Source: UKL13-3 sp943369665 (GTDB lineage Bacteria; Bacteroidota; Bacteroidia; UKL13-3). Taken from it: a DNA stretch of 64,000 bases. Shown here piece after piece: positions 26,751 through 36,346 of this stretch. Under the pieces are notes generated by a model. That model did no database searches and was not told the DNA's origin. It was given only the letters and a program-made list of their open reading frames with translations. Location: NCBI GenBank assembly GCA_943369665.1, contig CALRNX020000007.1, positions 1 through 64,000 of the forward strand, given 5' to 3'. Every line of letters starts with the position of its first letter. The stretch's first letter is position 1. The position numbers and the translations under genes were made by a program.

Positions 26751-28043
26751 ATGAAACGATATACATTAATAGATCAAAAGCTGTTTATTGAAAATAGAAA
26801 ACGATTTGCAGCACAATTAAAACCAAAATCACTGGCTATTTTCCATAGCAATGATGTTATGCCACGTAATGGTGATGCGAGTTTTGAATTCAAACAAAAC
26901 AGTGATATGTTTTGGCTCACCGGCATCGACCAGGAAGAATGCGCTGTGGTAATTTTCCCGGACTGCCCGGTTCCTGCCTACCGCGAAGCATTGTTTGTGA
27001 AACGCACCAACGAACATATTGCCGTGTGGGACGGACATAAATACACCCAGGAAGAGGCGACAGCTGCTTCGGGTATTAAGAATGTTTTTTGGATGGACGA
27101 GTTTGACAACCTCATGCGTGCTGTTATTAATATGAGCAGTCAGGTATATTTAAACACCAACGAAAACGATCGTGCCAGCAATACTGCTATGTACAAGGAT
27201 TTAAGTTTTGCGTTGCAAATGCGTGAACGTTTTCCTTTGCATACCTACGAACGTGCAGCTCCTATTATGCAACGTTTGCGTTCGGTAAAATCACCAATAG
27301 AAGTGGAGTACATGAAACATGCTATCGAAATTTCGAATAAGATGTTTCACCGGGTGATGAAATTTGTCAAACCGGGTGTAAAAGAATACGAAGTAGAAGC
27401 GGAAGTGATTCATGAATTCATTCGCAATGGCGCTGCCGGACATTCCTTCACCCCCATTGTTGCAAGCGGAAAAAATGCCTGCACGTTGCATTATATCGAC
27501 AATGCAGGAGTATGCAATGACGGGGAATTATTGTTGCTGGATAGTGGAGCCGATTACGGAAATTACATCAGCGACATGACGCGTGTGATGCCGGTGAATG
27601 GAAAATTTACTCCCCGTCAAAAAGAAGTATACAATGCCGTATTGCGTGTGATGCGTGAAGCGAAAAAAATGCTTAAACCGGGAATTATGTTGATGGAATA
27701 CCATGATCAGGTTTGCAAGGTGATGGAGAAAGAATTGGTGGATCTGAAATTGCTGACAATGGATGATATCAAAAACCAGAATCCGGCCTGGCCTGCATTT
27801 AAAAAATATTATATGCACGGAACTTCGCATTTCCTGGGATTGGATGTGCATGACGTTGGCATGCGCTACGAACCCATGCAAGCAGGCATGATGTTTAGCT
27901 GTGAGCCGGGCATTTATATTCCACAAGAAGGGATTGGCATCCGTTTGGAAAATGAGATTCTCATTACTGCGGATGGCTGTATCGATCTGATGGAGCATAT
28001 TCCCATTGAAGCAGACGAAATAGAACAATTGATGAACGGATAA
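26751..28043 (+). CDS. Xaa-Pro aminopeptidase (M24B, aminopeptidase P)
   Basis: 430 residues: N-terminal creatinase-like domain (about 1-170, SDMFWLTGIDQEECAVV) and pita-bread catalytic domain. The dinuclear metal ligands are visible: D264 (LLLDSGADYG), D275 (SDMTRVMPVNG), H360 (HGTSHFLGLDVHDVG), E385 (CEPGIYIP) and E400 (IRLENEIL). It removes N-terminal residues preceding proline from peptides, in the cytoplasm. Monocistronic, with its own terminator. Confidence 0.94.
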   Translation: MKRYTLIDQKLFIENRKRFAAQLKPKSLAIFHSNDVMPRNGDASFEFKQNSDMFWLTGIDQEECAVVIFPDCPVPAYREALFVKRTNEHIAVWDGHKYTQEEATAASGIKNVFWMDEFDNLMRAVINMSSQVYLNTNENDRASNTAMYKDLSFALQMRERFPLHTYERAAPIMQRLRSVKSPIEVEYMKHAIEISNKMFHRVMKFVKPGVKEYEVEAEVIHEFIRNGAAGHSFTPIVASGKNACTLHYIDNAGVCNDGELLLLDSGADYGNYISDMTRVMPVNGKFTPRQKEVYNAVLRVMREAKKMLKPGIMLMEYHDQVCKVMEKELVDLKLLTMDDIKNQNPAWPAFKKYYMHGTSHFLGLDVHDVGMRYEPMQAGMMFSCEPGIYIPQEGIGIRLENEILITADGCIDLMEHIPIEADEIEQLMNG

Positions 28044-28062
28044 TTTATAAGGTTCATTTCTC

Positions 28063-28097
28063 AAAAAACGTTATTGATCTGATCAGTAACGTTTTTT
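28063..28097 (+). terminator. Terminator after the aminopeptidase P gene
   Basis: AAAAAACGTTA pairs with TAACGTTTTTTT around a loop containing the palindrome CTGATCAG. It begins 20 nt after the stop at 28043 and works on either strand by shape. Confidence 0.85.
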
Positions 28098-28162
28098 TGT
28101 TTTAAACGGGCTGTTCATAAAAACACATAAACTTCCCTCCCATTTTCCGGATATTCGAACCC

Positions 28163-29506
28163 ATGCAGGACGCCTCTACCAATCTTCAAAACAGCTCGAT
28201 CGATTATAACAGTTCGCATTTTAAGCGCACGTTTGAAGCGTTGGAAAACACCAATGAATGTATTTTCATAACGGGCAAAGCAGGAACAGGGAAATCAACA
28301 TTGCTGCGGCATTTTGTGGCCCATACCAAAAAACAAGTTGTGGTATTGGCTCCAACAGGAATTGCCGCCATTAATGTTGGAGGCAGCACCGTGCACTCCT
28401 TTTTCAGGTTACCGTTTCGCCCCATTGTGCAAGATGATGAAGAAATTCACCGTTTCTCAAAATCGACCGAAAAATTTAAGATCCTGCATAAACTGGATAC
28501 GTTAATTATTGATGAAGTATCAATGTTGCGTGCCGATTTAATTGATGCAATTGATCAATCGCTGCGCGTAAACGGTGGCGACCCAAGTAAACCTTTTGGC
28601 GGCAAACAGGTTATCTTTTTTGGTGATTTGTTCCAGCTGGAACCAGTGGTACAGAACAATGAAGTAGAGCGTTATTTGTTCAATGAATATTACAACAGCC
28701 ATTACTTTTTTGATGCACGCGTTTTCAGGGAACTGCATTTAAGCTGTATTGAGTTGCGAAAAGTATACCGTCAAACGGATCCTGATTTCATCCATTTATT
28801 GGATTCGATCCGTCTTAAAAAAGCGGGCGACAGCGACCTGGAAAAACTCAACTCCCGCATCGACCGCTATTTTGAACCCACAACGGATGATTTGTATGTA
28901 ACCCTTTGCACACGCAACAATACGGCTGCCGGCATCAATGAGTTTAACCTGAGTAAACTCGCTACGCAAGAGTATGTTTACAAAGGCATTGTTGAAAATG
29001 AATTTAGCTTAAAACAATTGCCAACCGAGGAAGTATTGGTGTTAAAAGAGGGCGCGCAAATTATTTTTATCAAAAACCACGCAACCGGCAAATGGGTAAA
29101 CGGAACGATTGCCAAAGTACATAAACTAGCGCCCGATAAAATTGAAGTGGAATTGCCGAATGGTGAAATTGAAGAAGTACTGATGGAAACCTGGGAAAAC
29201 AAATTGTACAAATGGGATGCCATGAACCGCAGGGTAAAAAGTGAAGTGATCGGCACCTTTAAACAATTCCCCATCAAACTTGCATGGGCCATTACGATCC
29301 ATAAAAGCCAGGGATTAACATTTGACAGGATGATCCTGGAAATGGGTGGTGGCGCATTTGCTCACGGGCAATTGTATGTTGCATTAAGCCGCTGCCGCAG
29401 CTTCGAGGGATTAATTTTGCGGGAACCCATCCGCTACAAAGACATCATCATTGATGACCGAGTGATCCGGTTTGCAAAGGAATTTGCTTCGTTGGAAGAC
29501 GCTTAA
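28163..29506 (+). CDS. PIF1-like superfamily 1 DNA helicase
   Basis: 447 residues. Walker A GKAGTGKST (38-46), motif Ia LAPTGIAAINVGGSTVHSFF, Walker B LIIDEVSM (D117, E118), motif III FFGDLFQL, a 2B/SH3-like insert (about 300-355) and the C-terminal SF1 motifs TIHKSQGLTFDRMILEMG and GQLYVALSRCRSF. It matches the compact PIF1/RecD2-like helicases common in Bacteroidota. Probably unwinds DNA 5' to 3' in replication or repair. It stands alone on its strand. Confidence 0.9.
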   Translation: MQDASTNLQNSSIDYNSSHFKRTFEALENTNECIFITGKAGTGKSTLLRHFVAHTKKQVVVLAPTGIAAINVGGSTVHSFFRLPFRPIVQDDEEIHRFSKSTEKFKILHKLDTLIIDEVSMLRADLIDAIDQSLRVNGGDPSKPFGGKQVIFFGDLFQLEPVVQNNEVERYLFNEYYNSHYFFDARVFRELHLSCIELRKVYRQTDPDFIHLLDSIRLKKAGDSDLEKLNSRIDRYFEPTTDDLYVTLCTRNNTAAGINEFNLSKLATQEYVYKGIVENEFSLKQLPTEEVLVLKEGAQIIFIKNHATGKWVNGTIAKVHKLAPDKIEVELPNGEIEEVLMETWENKLYKWDAMNRRVKSEVIGTFKQFPIKLAWAITIHKSQGLTFDRMILEMGGGAFAHGQLYVALSRCRSFEGLILREPIRYKDIIIDDRVIRFAKEFASLEDA

Positions 29507-29535
29507 TTCATCAAGGTATTACGAAAAAATTCTAC

Positions 29536-30474
29536 CTACACGTCTCTGAATTGTCCTTTTAAAAAATCCTGGTAGGCTAAATTGATCCCTTCTTCCAAAC
29601 TAATCTTCGGTTGCCAGCCCATGCTGCGCAATTTAGATGCATCCATTAATTTACGTGGAGTGCCATCCGGTTTAGTGGTATCAAATTTCACCTCGCCATT
29701 ATATCCAATTACTTTTTTCACAAGCTCTGCTAAATCCTTTATGGAAATATCTTCACCACGCCCAACATTTACAAATTGTAGTTCATTGTATTCCTGCATC
29801 AACAAAAAACAGGCATCGGCAACATCATCTACAAACAAAAACTCCCTTAAAGGAGTACCCGTTCCCCAGGCTTCAATAAAAGGTGTATTGTTTTCTTTTG
29901 CTTCATGGATCCTGCGGATCAAAGCAGGTAATACATGCGAATGACTTGAATGGTAATTATCGCCATAACCAAACAAATTGGTTGGCATCACCGATATGAA
30001 ATTACAACCATATTGTTTACGGTAACTCTCACATAATTTGATCCCGGCAATTTTTGCAATGGCATAAGGCTCGTTGGTTTCTTCCAGCAAGCCTGTTAAC
30101 AAATAATCTTCCTTTAACGGTTGAGGAGCCAATTTCGGATAAATACACGATGAGCCAAAAAACATTAGCTTGCTTACCTTGTGTTCGTACGCCTGGTGAA
30201 TAATATTCGATTCCATCATCAGGTTTTGGTAAATAAAATCGGCACGGTACGTATTATTGGCAACAATGCCTCCCACTTTTGCTGCCGCTAAAAAAACATA
30301 GTCCGGTTTTTCAGTTACAAAAAAATCGGCAACAGCTTGTTGGTTTGTTAAATCTAATTCTTTTGAAGTACGAACCACAATATTGGTAAATCCTTCTTTC
30401 ACCAACTTGCGGTGCATGGCCGAACCCACCATTCCTTTATGACCGGCTATATATATTTTTTCGTGTTTTTCCAT
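29536..30474 (-). CDS. fcl: GDP-L-fucose synthase
   Basis: 312 residues of an extended SDR epimerase. NADP site GHKGMVGSAM (G11, G14, G17), catalytic S108 (FFGSSCIYP) and Y137-x3-K141 (EPYAIAKIAG), substrate loop PLKEDYLLTG, and NVGRGEDISI. It converts GDP-4-keto-6-deoxy-mannose to GDP-L-fucose by epimerisation and reduction. The gmd gene, which makes its substrate, lies 148 nt upstream on the same strand. Product use: fucosylated surface polysaccharide or glycoprotein. Confidence 0.95.
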   Translation of the reverse strand: MEKHEKIYIAGHKGMVGSAMHRKLVKEGFTNIVVRTSKELDLTNQQAVADFFVTEKPDYVFLAAAKVGGIVANNTYRADFIYQNLMMESNIIHQAYEHKVSKLMFFGSSCIYPKLAPQPLKEDYLLTGLLEETNEPYAIAKIAGIKLCESYRKQYGCNFISVMPTNLFGYGDNYHSSHSHVLPALIRRIHEAKENNTPFIEAWGTGTPLREFLFVDDVADACFLLMQEYNELQFVNVGRGEDISIKDLAELVKKVIGYNGEVKFDTTKPDGTPRKLMDASKLRSMGWQPKISLEEGINLAYQDFLKGQFRDV

Positions 30475-30481
30475 TTACTTA

Positions 30482-30614
30482 TGCCACAGATTAGCACTAA
30501 TTATTTTCGAACGACAAATTAACACTAAACAGTTATTGCCACATACTACATTCCGTAAAATCAGTGAAATGTACCCAGATGAATTGATAAATATATCTGT
30601 GATAATCTGTGGCA
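30482..30614. repeat. Inverted repeat TGCCACAGATTA / TAATCTGTGGCA between gmd and fcl
   Basis: A 12-nt perfect inverted repeat (30482-30493 and 30603-30614) brackets the gmd-fcl intergenic gap. Related CAGATT/AATCTG words occur at 30596-30602 and again in the next gap (GCCGCAGATTTCGTAGATTA at about 31832, TAATCTGCACATC near 31880). These look like degenerate dispersed intergenic repeats. Confidence 0.55.
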
Positions 30615-30622
30615 AAAATCCG

Positions 30623-31759
30623 CTATTCGAAATAGTTCATTGTTTTAAAACCTGAATCTTTTAAGAAGAGTTCTTTTTGCATCAGTTTTAAATCACCTTT
30701 CATCATATCTTTTACCAATGCAGGCAAATCGTATTTAGGTTTCCAGTTTAGTTTGGTTTGTGCTTTGGTCGGGTCTCCAATCAACAAGTCAACTTCTGTT
30801 GGACGGAAATAACGTGGATCAACCGCTACCACTTCTTGCCCCACCGTTAGTTTGCATGAAAGAATGCCCAACTCTTTTAACCGCGTTTCATCGATGGATC
30901 CCACAAAACCAATTTCGTTCTCATTTTCCCCTTTAAATCCCAATACAATGCCCAGATCGGCAAAACTCATTTTTACAAATTCGCGCACAGCTGTTGTGAT
31001 TCCTGTTGCAATGACATAATCTTCAGGTTTTTCCTGCTGCAAAATTAAATACATGGCTTCCACATAATCTTTTGCGTGACCCCAATCGCGTTGGGCGTTC
31101 AGGTTTCCTAAGAACAATTTATCCTGCATGCCCAAAGCAATACGCGAAGCTGCTCGGGTGATCTTACGCGTAACGAAAGTTTCTCCTCGGATCGGACTTT
31201 CATGGTTAAATAAAATTCCGTTGCAGGCATATATTCCATAAGCTTCGCGGTAGTTTACTGTGATCCAGTAGGCGTACATCTTTGCCACCGCATAAGGTGA
31301 GCGCGGGTAAAATGGTGTTGTTTCACTTTGTGGCACTGCTTGTACCAAACCATACAACTCAGATGTGGAAGCCTGGTATACTTTTGTTTTTTGCGTTAAA
31401 CCACAAATACGCAAAGCTTCCAGGATCCGCAATGTTCCAATACCATCGGCATTGGCGGTATATTCAGGTTCTTCGAAACTCACTGCCACGTGGCTCATTG
31501 CTGCCAGGTTGTATATTTCATCCGGTTGGGTTTCCTGGATAATACGGATCAAATTAGACGAATCGGTTAGATCACCATAGTGCAATTTTAACCTCAAATT
31601 GCGCTCATGGGGATCCTGGTACAAATGGTCAATTCGATCAGTGTTAAACAACGAACTTCTGCGTTTGATACCGTGAACCATATAGCCTTTGTTGAGTAAA
31701 AACTCTGCTAAATATGCTCCGTCTTGTCCTGTAATACCTGTTATTAATGCTACTTTCAT
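30623..31759 (-). CDS. gmd: GDP-mannose 4,6-dehydratase
   Basis: 378 residues. NADP-binding TGITGQDGAYLAEFL (G8, G11, G14), GIKRRSSLFNTDRIDHLY, catalytic region STSELYGLV (T132, E134) and Y156-x3-K160 (SPYAVAKMYAYW), NHESPIRGETFVTRKI, GNLNAQRDWGHAKDYVEAM and the C-terminal VDPRYFRPTEVD. It makes GDP-4-keto-6-deoxy-D-mannose from GDP-mannose, the first step of GDP-fucose synthesis, completed by fcl just downstream. Confidence 0.96.
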   Translation of the reverse strand: MKVALITGITGQDGAYLAEFLLNKGYMVHGIKRRSSLFNTDRIDHLYQDPHERNLRLKLHYGDLTDSSNLIRIIQETQPDEIYNLAAMSHVAVSFEEPEYTANADGIGTLRILEALRICGLTQKTKVYQASTSELYGLVQAVPQSETTPFYPRSPYAVAKMYAYWITVNYREAYGIYACNGILFNHESPIRGETFVTRKITRAASRIALGMQDKLFLGNLNAQRDWGHAKDYVEAMYLILQQEKPEDYVIATGITTAVREFVKMSFADLGIVLGFKGENENEIGFVGSIDETRLKELGILSCKLTVGQEVVAVDPRYFRPTEVDLLIGDPTKAQTKLNWKPKYDLPALVKDMMKGDLKLMQKELFLKDSGFKTMNYFE

Positions 31760-31789
31760 CTTTTTTAGTTAATCGTTCATGGATAATGG

Positions 31790-31805
31790 TCCCGAAACTT
31801 CGGGA
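31790..31805. repeat. Near-palindrome TCCCGAAACTTCGGGA
   Basis: A 7-bp stem around AA, one base different from the palindrome at 26685-26700. It lies 31 nt upstream of gmd, in the 142-nt gap to the asparaginase gene. Confidence 0.5.
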
Positions 31806-31901
31806 ATAGTTTTACTGTAGCTTGTTAAATTTTAGCCGCAGATTTCGTAGATTACATTTATTTCATTTGCACATATTCTAATCTGCACATCATCATCAAA
31901 T

Positions 31902-32387
31902 CTAAATCTCTTCAAAATACCCCGTTTGTTTGTTCTTTTTCACTTTGTCCCAGGCAAAATATTTTCCATTCATGGCAACGTATACACCATGAGGCAACGT
32001 TTGTGCGAAAGCCAGGGCACTTCCCAAATTAAAGAGTCCATCACTCGAACCGAATTTATATGGGATCATTGCACCGGTTATAACGATGGTTTTGCCGGTA
32101 ATATTTTCTGCCAATACTTTTGCCGTTGTCGTCATGGTATCGGTGCCATGTGTAACCACGATCCTTTCTTCTTCAGCTCTTTTGCAACTTTCGATAATAA
32201 TACTGCGATCGGTATCGGTCATTTCAAGGCTATCCACCAACATCAATGTACGAATGCTCAAATCCAATTTACAGCGTCCGAGTTTCAAAATCTCCTGAAT
32301 ATGAGTGTCCTTAAAAAAAAGCTGTCCATTCAGCTCATTGTATTCTTTATCAAAAGTTCCACCTGTTACAAAAATTCGTACCGACAT
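31902..32387 (-). CDS. Short asparaginase-family protein
   Basis: 161 residues corresponding only to the N-terminal domain of type I/II L-asparaginases (full enzymes are about 330). Catalytic T11 (TGGTFDK), T82-D83 (THGTDTM) and K99 (TGKTIVITGAM) are all present, as is SSDGLFNLGSAL. The C-terminal domain is absent, ending in KQTGYFEEI; this short form recurs in Bacteroidota, so it is probably not a truncation. No signal peptide. Amidase or deamidase activity is likely but its substrate is uncertain. Confidence 0.85.
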   Translation of the reverse strand: MSVRIFVTGGTFDKEYNELNGQLFFKDTHIQEILKLGRCKLDLSIRTLMLVDSLEMTDTDRSIIIESCKRAEEERIVVTHGTDTMTTTAKVLAENITGKTIVITGAMIPYKFGSSDGLFNLGSALAFAQTLPHGVYVAMNGKYFAWDKVKKNKQTGYFEEI

Positions 32388-32496
32388 GTGTGCGTATTAT
32401 AGTTGATTTACCCGCGAACATAACCTATTTATTGAGAGTTTCAAAAGCGCCAAACCAACAATCAATCATGGCAAAAGACTGAATTAAATCAAGGGG

Positions 32497-32526
32497 TTTC
32501 TTTATTCAAGTAAAAAACTAATTTTG
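32497..32526 (+). promoter_or_regulatory. Candidate promoter of the 2-oxoacid oxidoreductase operon
   Basis: TAATTTTG (32519-32526) fits TAnnTTTG, with a near-match TTTC (32497-32500) 18 nt upstream. The predicted start is about 14 nt before the ATG at 32547. Confidence 0.5.
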
Positions 32527-32546
32527 TGTTCCTTTAGAAAACAGAA

Positions 32547-34394
32547 ATGAGTACAACTGACACAACCGTAGAATCGGTAGTTATAAGATTTGCAGGCGAT
32601 TCGGGAGATGGAATGCAATTAACCGGAACCCAGTTTACCAATGCCGCAGCCTTGCATGGAAACGATTTGGCAACTTTTCCTGATTTCCCGGCCGAAATTC
32701 GCGCCCCGATCGGAACGCTTGCCGGAGTATCGGGTTACCAGATCCATTTTGGATCAACCCAAATTAATACACCCGGTGATGAGAGCGATGTGCTTGTGGT
32801 AATGAACGTTGCAGCCTTAAAAGCCAATCTGAAAGGATTGAAAAAAGGTGGGGTTATTATTGCCAATACCGATGGTTTTGATGCTAAAAATTTGCGTTTG
32901 GCAAACGTACCTGAAGATAAAAATCCATTAAAAGATGGAAGCTTAGCAGGTTACGATGTAAAAGAAATTGACGTTACCAAAATTACACGCGCAGCATTGG
33001 CTGATAGTGGTTTGGGAACAAAAGAAATAGACCGTTGCAAAAACATGTTTGTATTGGGTTTATTATACTTTATGTACCACCGCCCAATTGAAAATACTGT
33101 TGAGTTTATCAATGGTAAATTCAAGAAAAATCCTGCCATTGCGGATGCAAATATCAAAGTACTCAAAGCAGGTTGGGCATACGGTGAAACAACCGAAATG
33201 TTTGCACAACGGTATAATGTTGCTCCAGCAAAGATGGAAGGCGGTGTGTACCGCAGTATCATGGGAAACCAGGCTACAGCTTACGGATTAATTGCAGCAT
33301 CGGTAAAATCTACCCTGCCTTTGTTTTACGGAACCTATCCGATCACTCCTGCTTCGGATGTATTGCACGAATTATCTAAATACAAAAATTTTAATATCAA
33401 AACATTCCAGGCCGAAGACGAAATTGCAGGTATTTGTGCCTCAATTGGAGCTGCATTTGGAGGGCATTTAGCGATCACGGGGTCATCAGGACCGGGTATT
33501 GCCTTAAAAACCGAAGCGATCGGTTTGGCCACCATGCTGGAATTGCCATTGGTGATTGTGAACGTTCAACGTGCCGGACCTAGTACTGGTTTGCCAACCA
33601 AAACAGAACAATCGGATTTGTTGCAGTCGTATTATGGAAGAAACGGGGAATGCCCTGTTGTGATTCTCGCAGCACAATCTCCTTCCGATTGTTTCGACAT
33701 GGCTTATGAAGCTTGTCGAATCGCCTTGCAACATATGATCCCGGTATTCTTCTTAAGTGATGGCTATATTGCAAATGGTGCTGAGCCATGGAAATTCCCT
33801 AAAACAGCTGATCTACCACCAATAAGTGTTGAATTTGCGGGCGAACGCAAAGCTACGGATGACAAGTTCATGCCTTATATGCGTGACGAAAAATTAACTC
33901 GTCCGTGGGCCGTTCCCGGTACAAAAGGTTTAGAGCACCGTATTGGCGGATTGGAAAAACAAAATATCACGGGTAATATTTCGTATGATGCAGATAACCA
34001 TGAATTGATGGTAAAACTGCGCCAGGAAAAAGTTGATCTTATCGCCAACTATATTCCGGAACAAACCATTGATAACGGAGCCGAAAGTGGTGATCTGTTA
34101 ATTTTGGGTTGGGGTGGAACATATGGAGCGTTAAAAACTGCAACTGCTCAATTGATTGCCGAAGGACATAAAGTATCGCATGCACATGTTCGGTATATGA
34201 GTCCGTTCCCTAAAAACCTGGGAGAACTCATGAGCAAATTTAAAACAGTTGTGGTTCCTGAATTGAACAATGGTCAGTTGGTAAAAATTATCCGCGATAA
34301 ATATTTTGTGGATGCCATACCGTACAACAAAATTCAAGGACAACCTTTTATGTCGCACGAGGTAATTAACAAGATCAAAGAAATTTTGGCGTAA
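32547..34394 (+). CDS. korA: 2-oxoacid:acceptor oxidoreductase, alpha subunit (gamma-alpha fusion)
   Basis: 615 residues. An N-terminal gamma-type domain (about 8-200: IRFAGDSGDGMQLTG) is fused to the pyrimidine-binding alpha domain (about 230-590), with FYGTYPITPASDVLHEL, EDEIAGICASIGAAFGGHLAITGSSGPG, NVQRAGPSTGLPTKTEQSDL and PGTKGLEHRIGG. This is the two-subunit 2-oxoglutarate:ferredoxin oxidoreductase layout: oxidative decarboxylation of 2-oxoglutarate (or a related 2-oxoacid) to acyl-CoA with ferredoxin reduction. korB follows after 17 nt. Confidence 0.93.
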   Translation: MSTTDTTVESVVIRFAGDSGDGMQLTGTQFTNAAALHGNDLATFPDFPAEIRAPIGTLAGVSGYQIHFGSTQINTPGDESDVLVVMNVAALKANLKGLKKGGVIIANTDGFDAKNLRLANVPEDKNPLKDGSLAGYDVKEIDVTKITRAALADSGLGTKEIDRCKNMFVLGLLYFMYHRPIENTVEFINGKFKKNPAIADANIKVLKAGWAYGETTEMFAQRYNVAPAKMEGGVYRSIMGNQATAYGLIAASVKSTLPLFYGTYPITPASDVLHELSKYKNFNIKTFQAEDEIAGICASIGAAFGGHLAITGSSGPGIALKTEAIGLATMLELPLVIVNVQRAGPSTGLPTKTEQSDLLQSYYGRNGECPVVILAAQSPSDCFDMAYEACRIALQHMIPVFFLSDGYIANGAEPWKFPKTADLPPISVEFAGERKATDDKFMPYMRDEKLTRPWAVPGTKGLEHRIGGLEKQNITGNISYDADNHELMVKLRQEKVDLIANYIPEQTIDNGAESGDLLILGWGGTYGALKTATAQLIAEGHKVSHAHVRYMSPFPKNLGELMSKFKTVVVPELNNGQLVKIIRDKYFVDAIPYNKIQGQPFMSHEVINKIKEILA

Positions 34395-34411
34395 CGATAA
34401 TCAAAAAGAAC

Positions 34412-35437
34412 ATGACAGAAGTAGTAGAAAAGTTAACCTCAAAAGATTTCTCATCAGACCAGGAAGTACGTTGGTGCCCGGGCTGTGGAGATTATAGTAT
34501 CTTAAAACAAGTGCAAACGGTATTGCCCGACCTGGGCCGACCAAAAGAAGAGTTTGTCTTTATTTCGGGTATCGGATGCTCATCGCGTTTCCCTTATTAT
34601 ATGGATACGTTTGGTATGCACTCGATACATGGAAGAGCCACTGCCATTGCAACCGGATTAAAGGCCACACGTCCTGATCTGTCGGTTTGGGTGATTACAG
34701 GTGATGGCGATAGTATGAGTATTGGAGGAAATCATTTCATTCATATGCTTCGCAGAAATCCGGATCTGAACGTATTGTTGTTCAACAACCAGATCTATGG
34801 TTTAACAAAAGGACAATACTCGCCCACATCGGAGCAAGGTAAAGTCACAAAATCAACGCCAATGGGATCGTTGGACTATCCGTTTAATCCAATTGCCCTA
34901 TGCCTGGGAGCCGATGCTACTTTTGTAGCGCGTACATTGGACCGAGATCCAAAACACCAGCAAGCGATGATTAAAAGAGGATATGAGCACAACGGAACTT
35001 CGTTGGTGGAGATATACCAAAACTGTAACGTATTTAATGACGGAGCTTTTGAGATATACACTGAAAAAGGAACCAAAAAGCAACAAACATTAATGATGGA
35101 ACACGGCAAGCCTTTAATTTTTGGGGAGAATGCCGAGCTAGGAATTAAGCTTGACGGATTTAAACCGATCATTGTAAATGTTGCAGATGTAGGAGCAAGT
35201 GAATTGTGGATCCATGATGAAACCGATCTGGTAAAAGCACAGATCCTATCTCGTTTCTACGATGACCCAAGTGCTGAAGAACATTTCCCACGTCCATTTG
35301 GAGTGTTTTATGTAAACAATAACAAAAAAACGTTTGATCACTTGTTTAACCACCAGATCAATTTTGCAAAAGAAACTTACGGAACGGGCGACCTTGATAA
35401 ATTGCTTGCCGGAAGAGAAACATGGGTGGTGAATTAA
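34412..35437 (+). CDS. korB: 2-oxoacid:acceptor oxidoreductase, beta subunit
   Basis: 341 residues; the TPP pyrophosphate-binding subunit. C22 and C25 (WCPGCGDYSI) and C56 (GIGCSSR) are likely iron-sulfur ligands with a later Cys; the TPP-Mg motif is GDGDSMSIGGNH (97-108) with NNQIYGLTKGQ, and the C-terminal PFGVFY is family-typical. Pairs with korA immediately upstream; terminator at 35478. Gene symbols follow the 2-oxoglutarate members of the family; substrate choice is inferred. Confidence 0.93.
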   Translation: MTEVVEKLTSKDFSSDQEVRWCPGCGDYSILKQVQTVLPDLGRPKEEFVFISGIGCSSRFPYYMDTFGMHSIHGRATAIATGLKATRPDLSVWVITGDGDSMSIGGNHFIHMLRRNPDLNVLLFNNQIYGLTKGQYSPTSEQGKVTKSTPMGSLDYPFNPIALCLGADATFVARTLDRDPKHQQAMIKRGYEHNGTSLVEIYQNCNVFNDGAFEIYTEKGTKKQQTLMMEHGKPLIFGENAELGIKLDGFKPIIVNVADVGASELWIHDETDLVKAQILSRFYDDPSAEEHFPRPFGVFYVNNNKKTFDHLFNHQINFAKETYGTGDLDKLLAGRETWVVN

Positions 35438-35477
35438 TTGCGATTTGAGATTTAAATCATTCGAATTTTTATAAGAG

Positions 35478-35509
35478 ACAGCTATCGGAAACGATGGCTG
35501 TTTTTGTTT
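35478..35509 (+). terminator. Terminator after korB
   Basis: ACAGCTATCG pairs with CGATGGCTGT (one G-U) around a GAAA tetraloop (GNRA), followed by TTTTGTTT. It lies 40 nt after the korB stop. Confidence 0.85.
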
Positions 35510-35606
35510 AAGTGGTATGTAAAAGTTTTGTAACCTACTGAAATTAAATTACAATGGAAATGAGAACTCCGAAAGTTCTACTTATACTTGAGTAAACTAT
35601 AACGTT

Positions 35607-36251
35607 ATGAAAACAAAACATATTCTTGTTCTCAGTTTGATTATTGCATTACCGGTTATCTTTTTCTCGTGTAAAAAAAGTAAAAGCTGCCCGGCAACTT
35701 CACTCGATAACTTTCCAGCGTTCCCTTATAATCCCAACCAAAAAATAGTGTTCAAGGATTCTCTTGATCATGAGATAACGGTAACCATGAACGCGAGTTT
35801 TACAAACCATCAGGCGTACGACCTCACGACAAAAGACCCAATGAAAGGCCCGACAGGCAACGAGTACTGTGGTGCACAAACAGCATTAGAAAGTCAGGGG
35901 ACATCAACCGACAGTTTGTTTGGAGACGAATTTGCCCAGATCAGGGTTGAGTATAAAAAATTTATAGAAGGGCCCGATAAAAACCAGACTCAGTTCAATA
36001 TTGCGGGGCTTTACCAGGTGTATATCAGTGGAACGATCAATGAACAAAGTGGAACAAGAAGTTTTGACAACTATACCAATATGCTGGCAACCTATAAAAC
36101 GCCTTATAAAACCTATCAAAATGTATTCGAAAACATTCCTTTAACGGATCCGTCTCAGAGTTGGAAAAGACTTGTTTTTGATGGCACAGGCCGTATTCTT
36201 TCATTCAACATAAAGGACGATACCACGAGATTTTTTTATTTGGTAGAGTAA
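35607..36251 (+). CDS. Lipoprotein of unknown function
   Basis: 214 residues with a lipoprotein signal (MKTKHILVLSLIIALPVIFF then SCKKS, Cys at 22). The body is beta-rich (QKIVFKDSLDHEITVTMNAS, LYQVYISGTINEQSG, RLVFDGTGRILSFNIKD) with two further Cys residues (28 and about 92, CPATS and YCGAQ). No family recognised; it reads like a single secreted domain that hangs from the outer or inner membrane. Not obviously linked to neighbours. Confidence 0.75.
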   Translation: MKTKHILVLSLIIALPVIFFSCKKSKSCPATSLDNFPAFPYNPNQKIVFKDSLDHEITVTMNASFTNHQAYDLTTKDPMKGPTGNEYCGAQTALESQGTSTDSLFGDEFAQIRVEYKKFIEGPDKNQTQFNIAGLYQVYISGTINEQSGTRSFDNYTNMLATYKTPYKTYQNVFENIPLTDPSQSWKRLVFDGTGRILSFNIKDDTTRFFYLVE

Positions 36252-36346
36252 ATCCGCTGCTCATTTAGCGGGATTCCGCATAACATGTGTACCTGTTTGC
36301 ACTTCTCCTCCATTTTCACCATCTTGCTGATAAACCCGCTTTCGTT

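Noticed and set aside
31902..32387. Truncated asparaginase pseudogene
   Set aside because: All N-domain catalytic residues are present, the end is clean and the short form is known in Bacteroidota.
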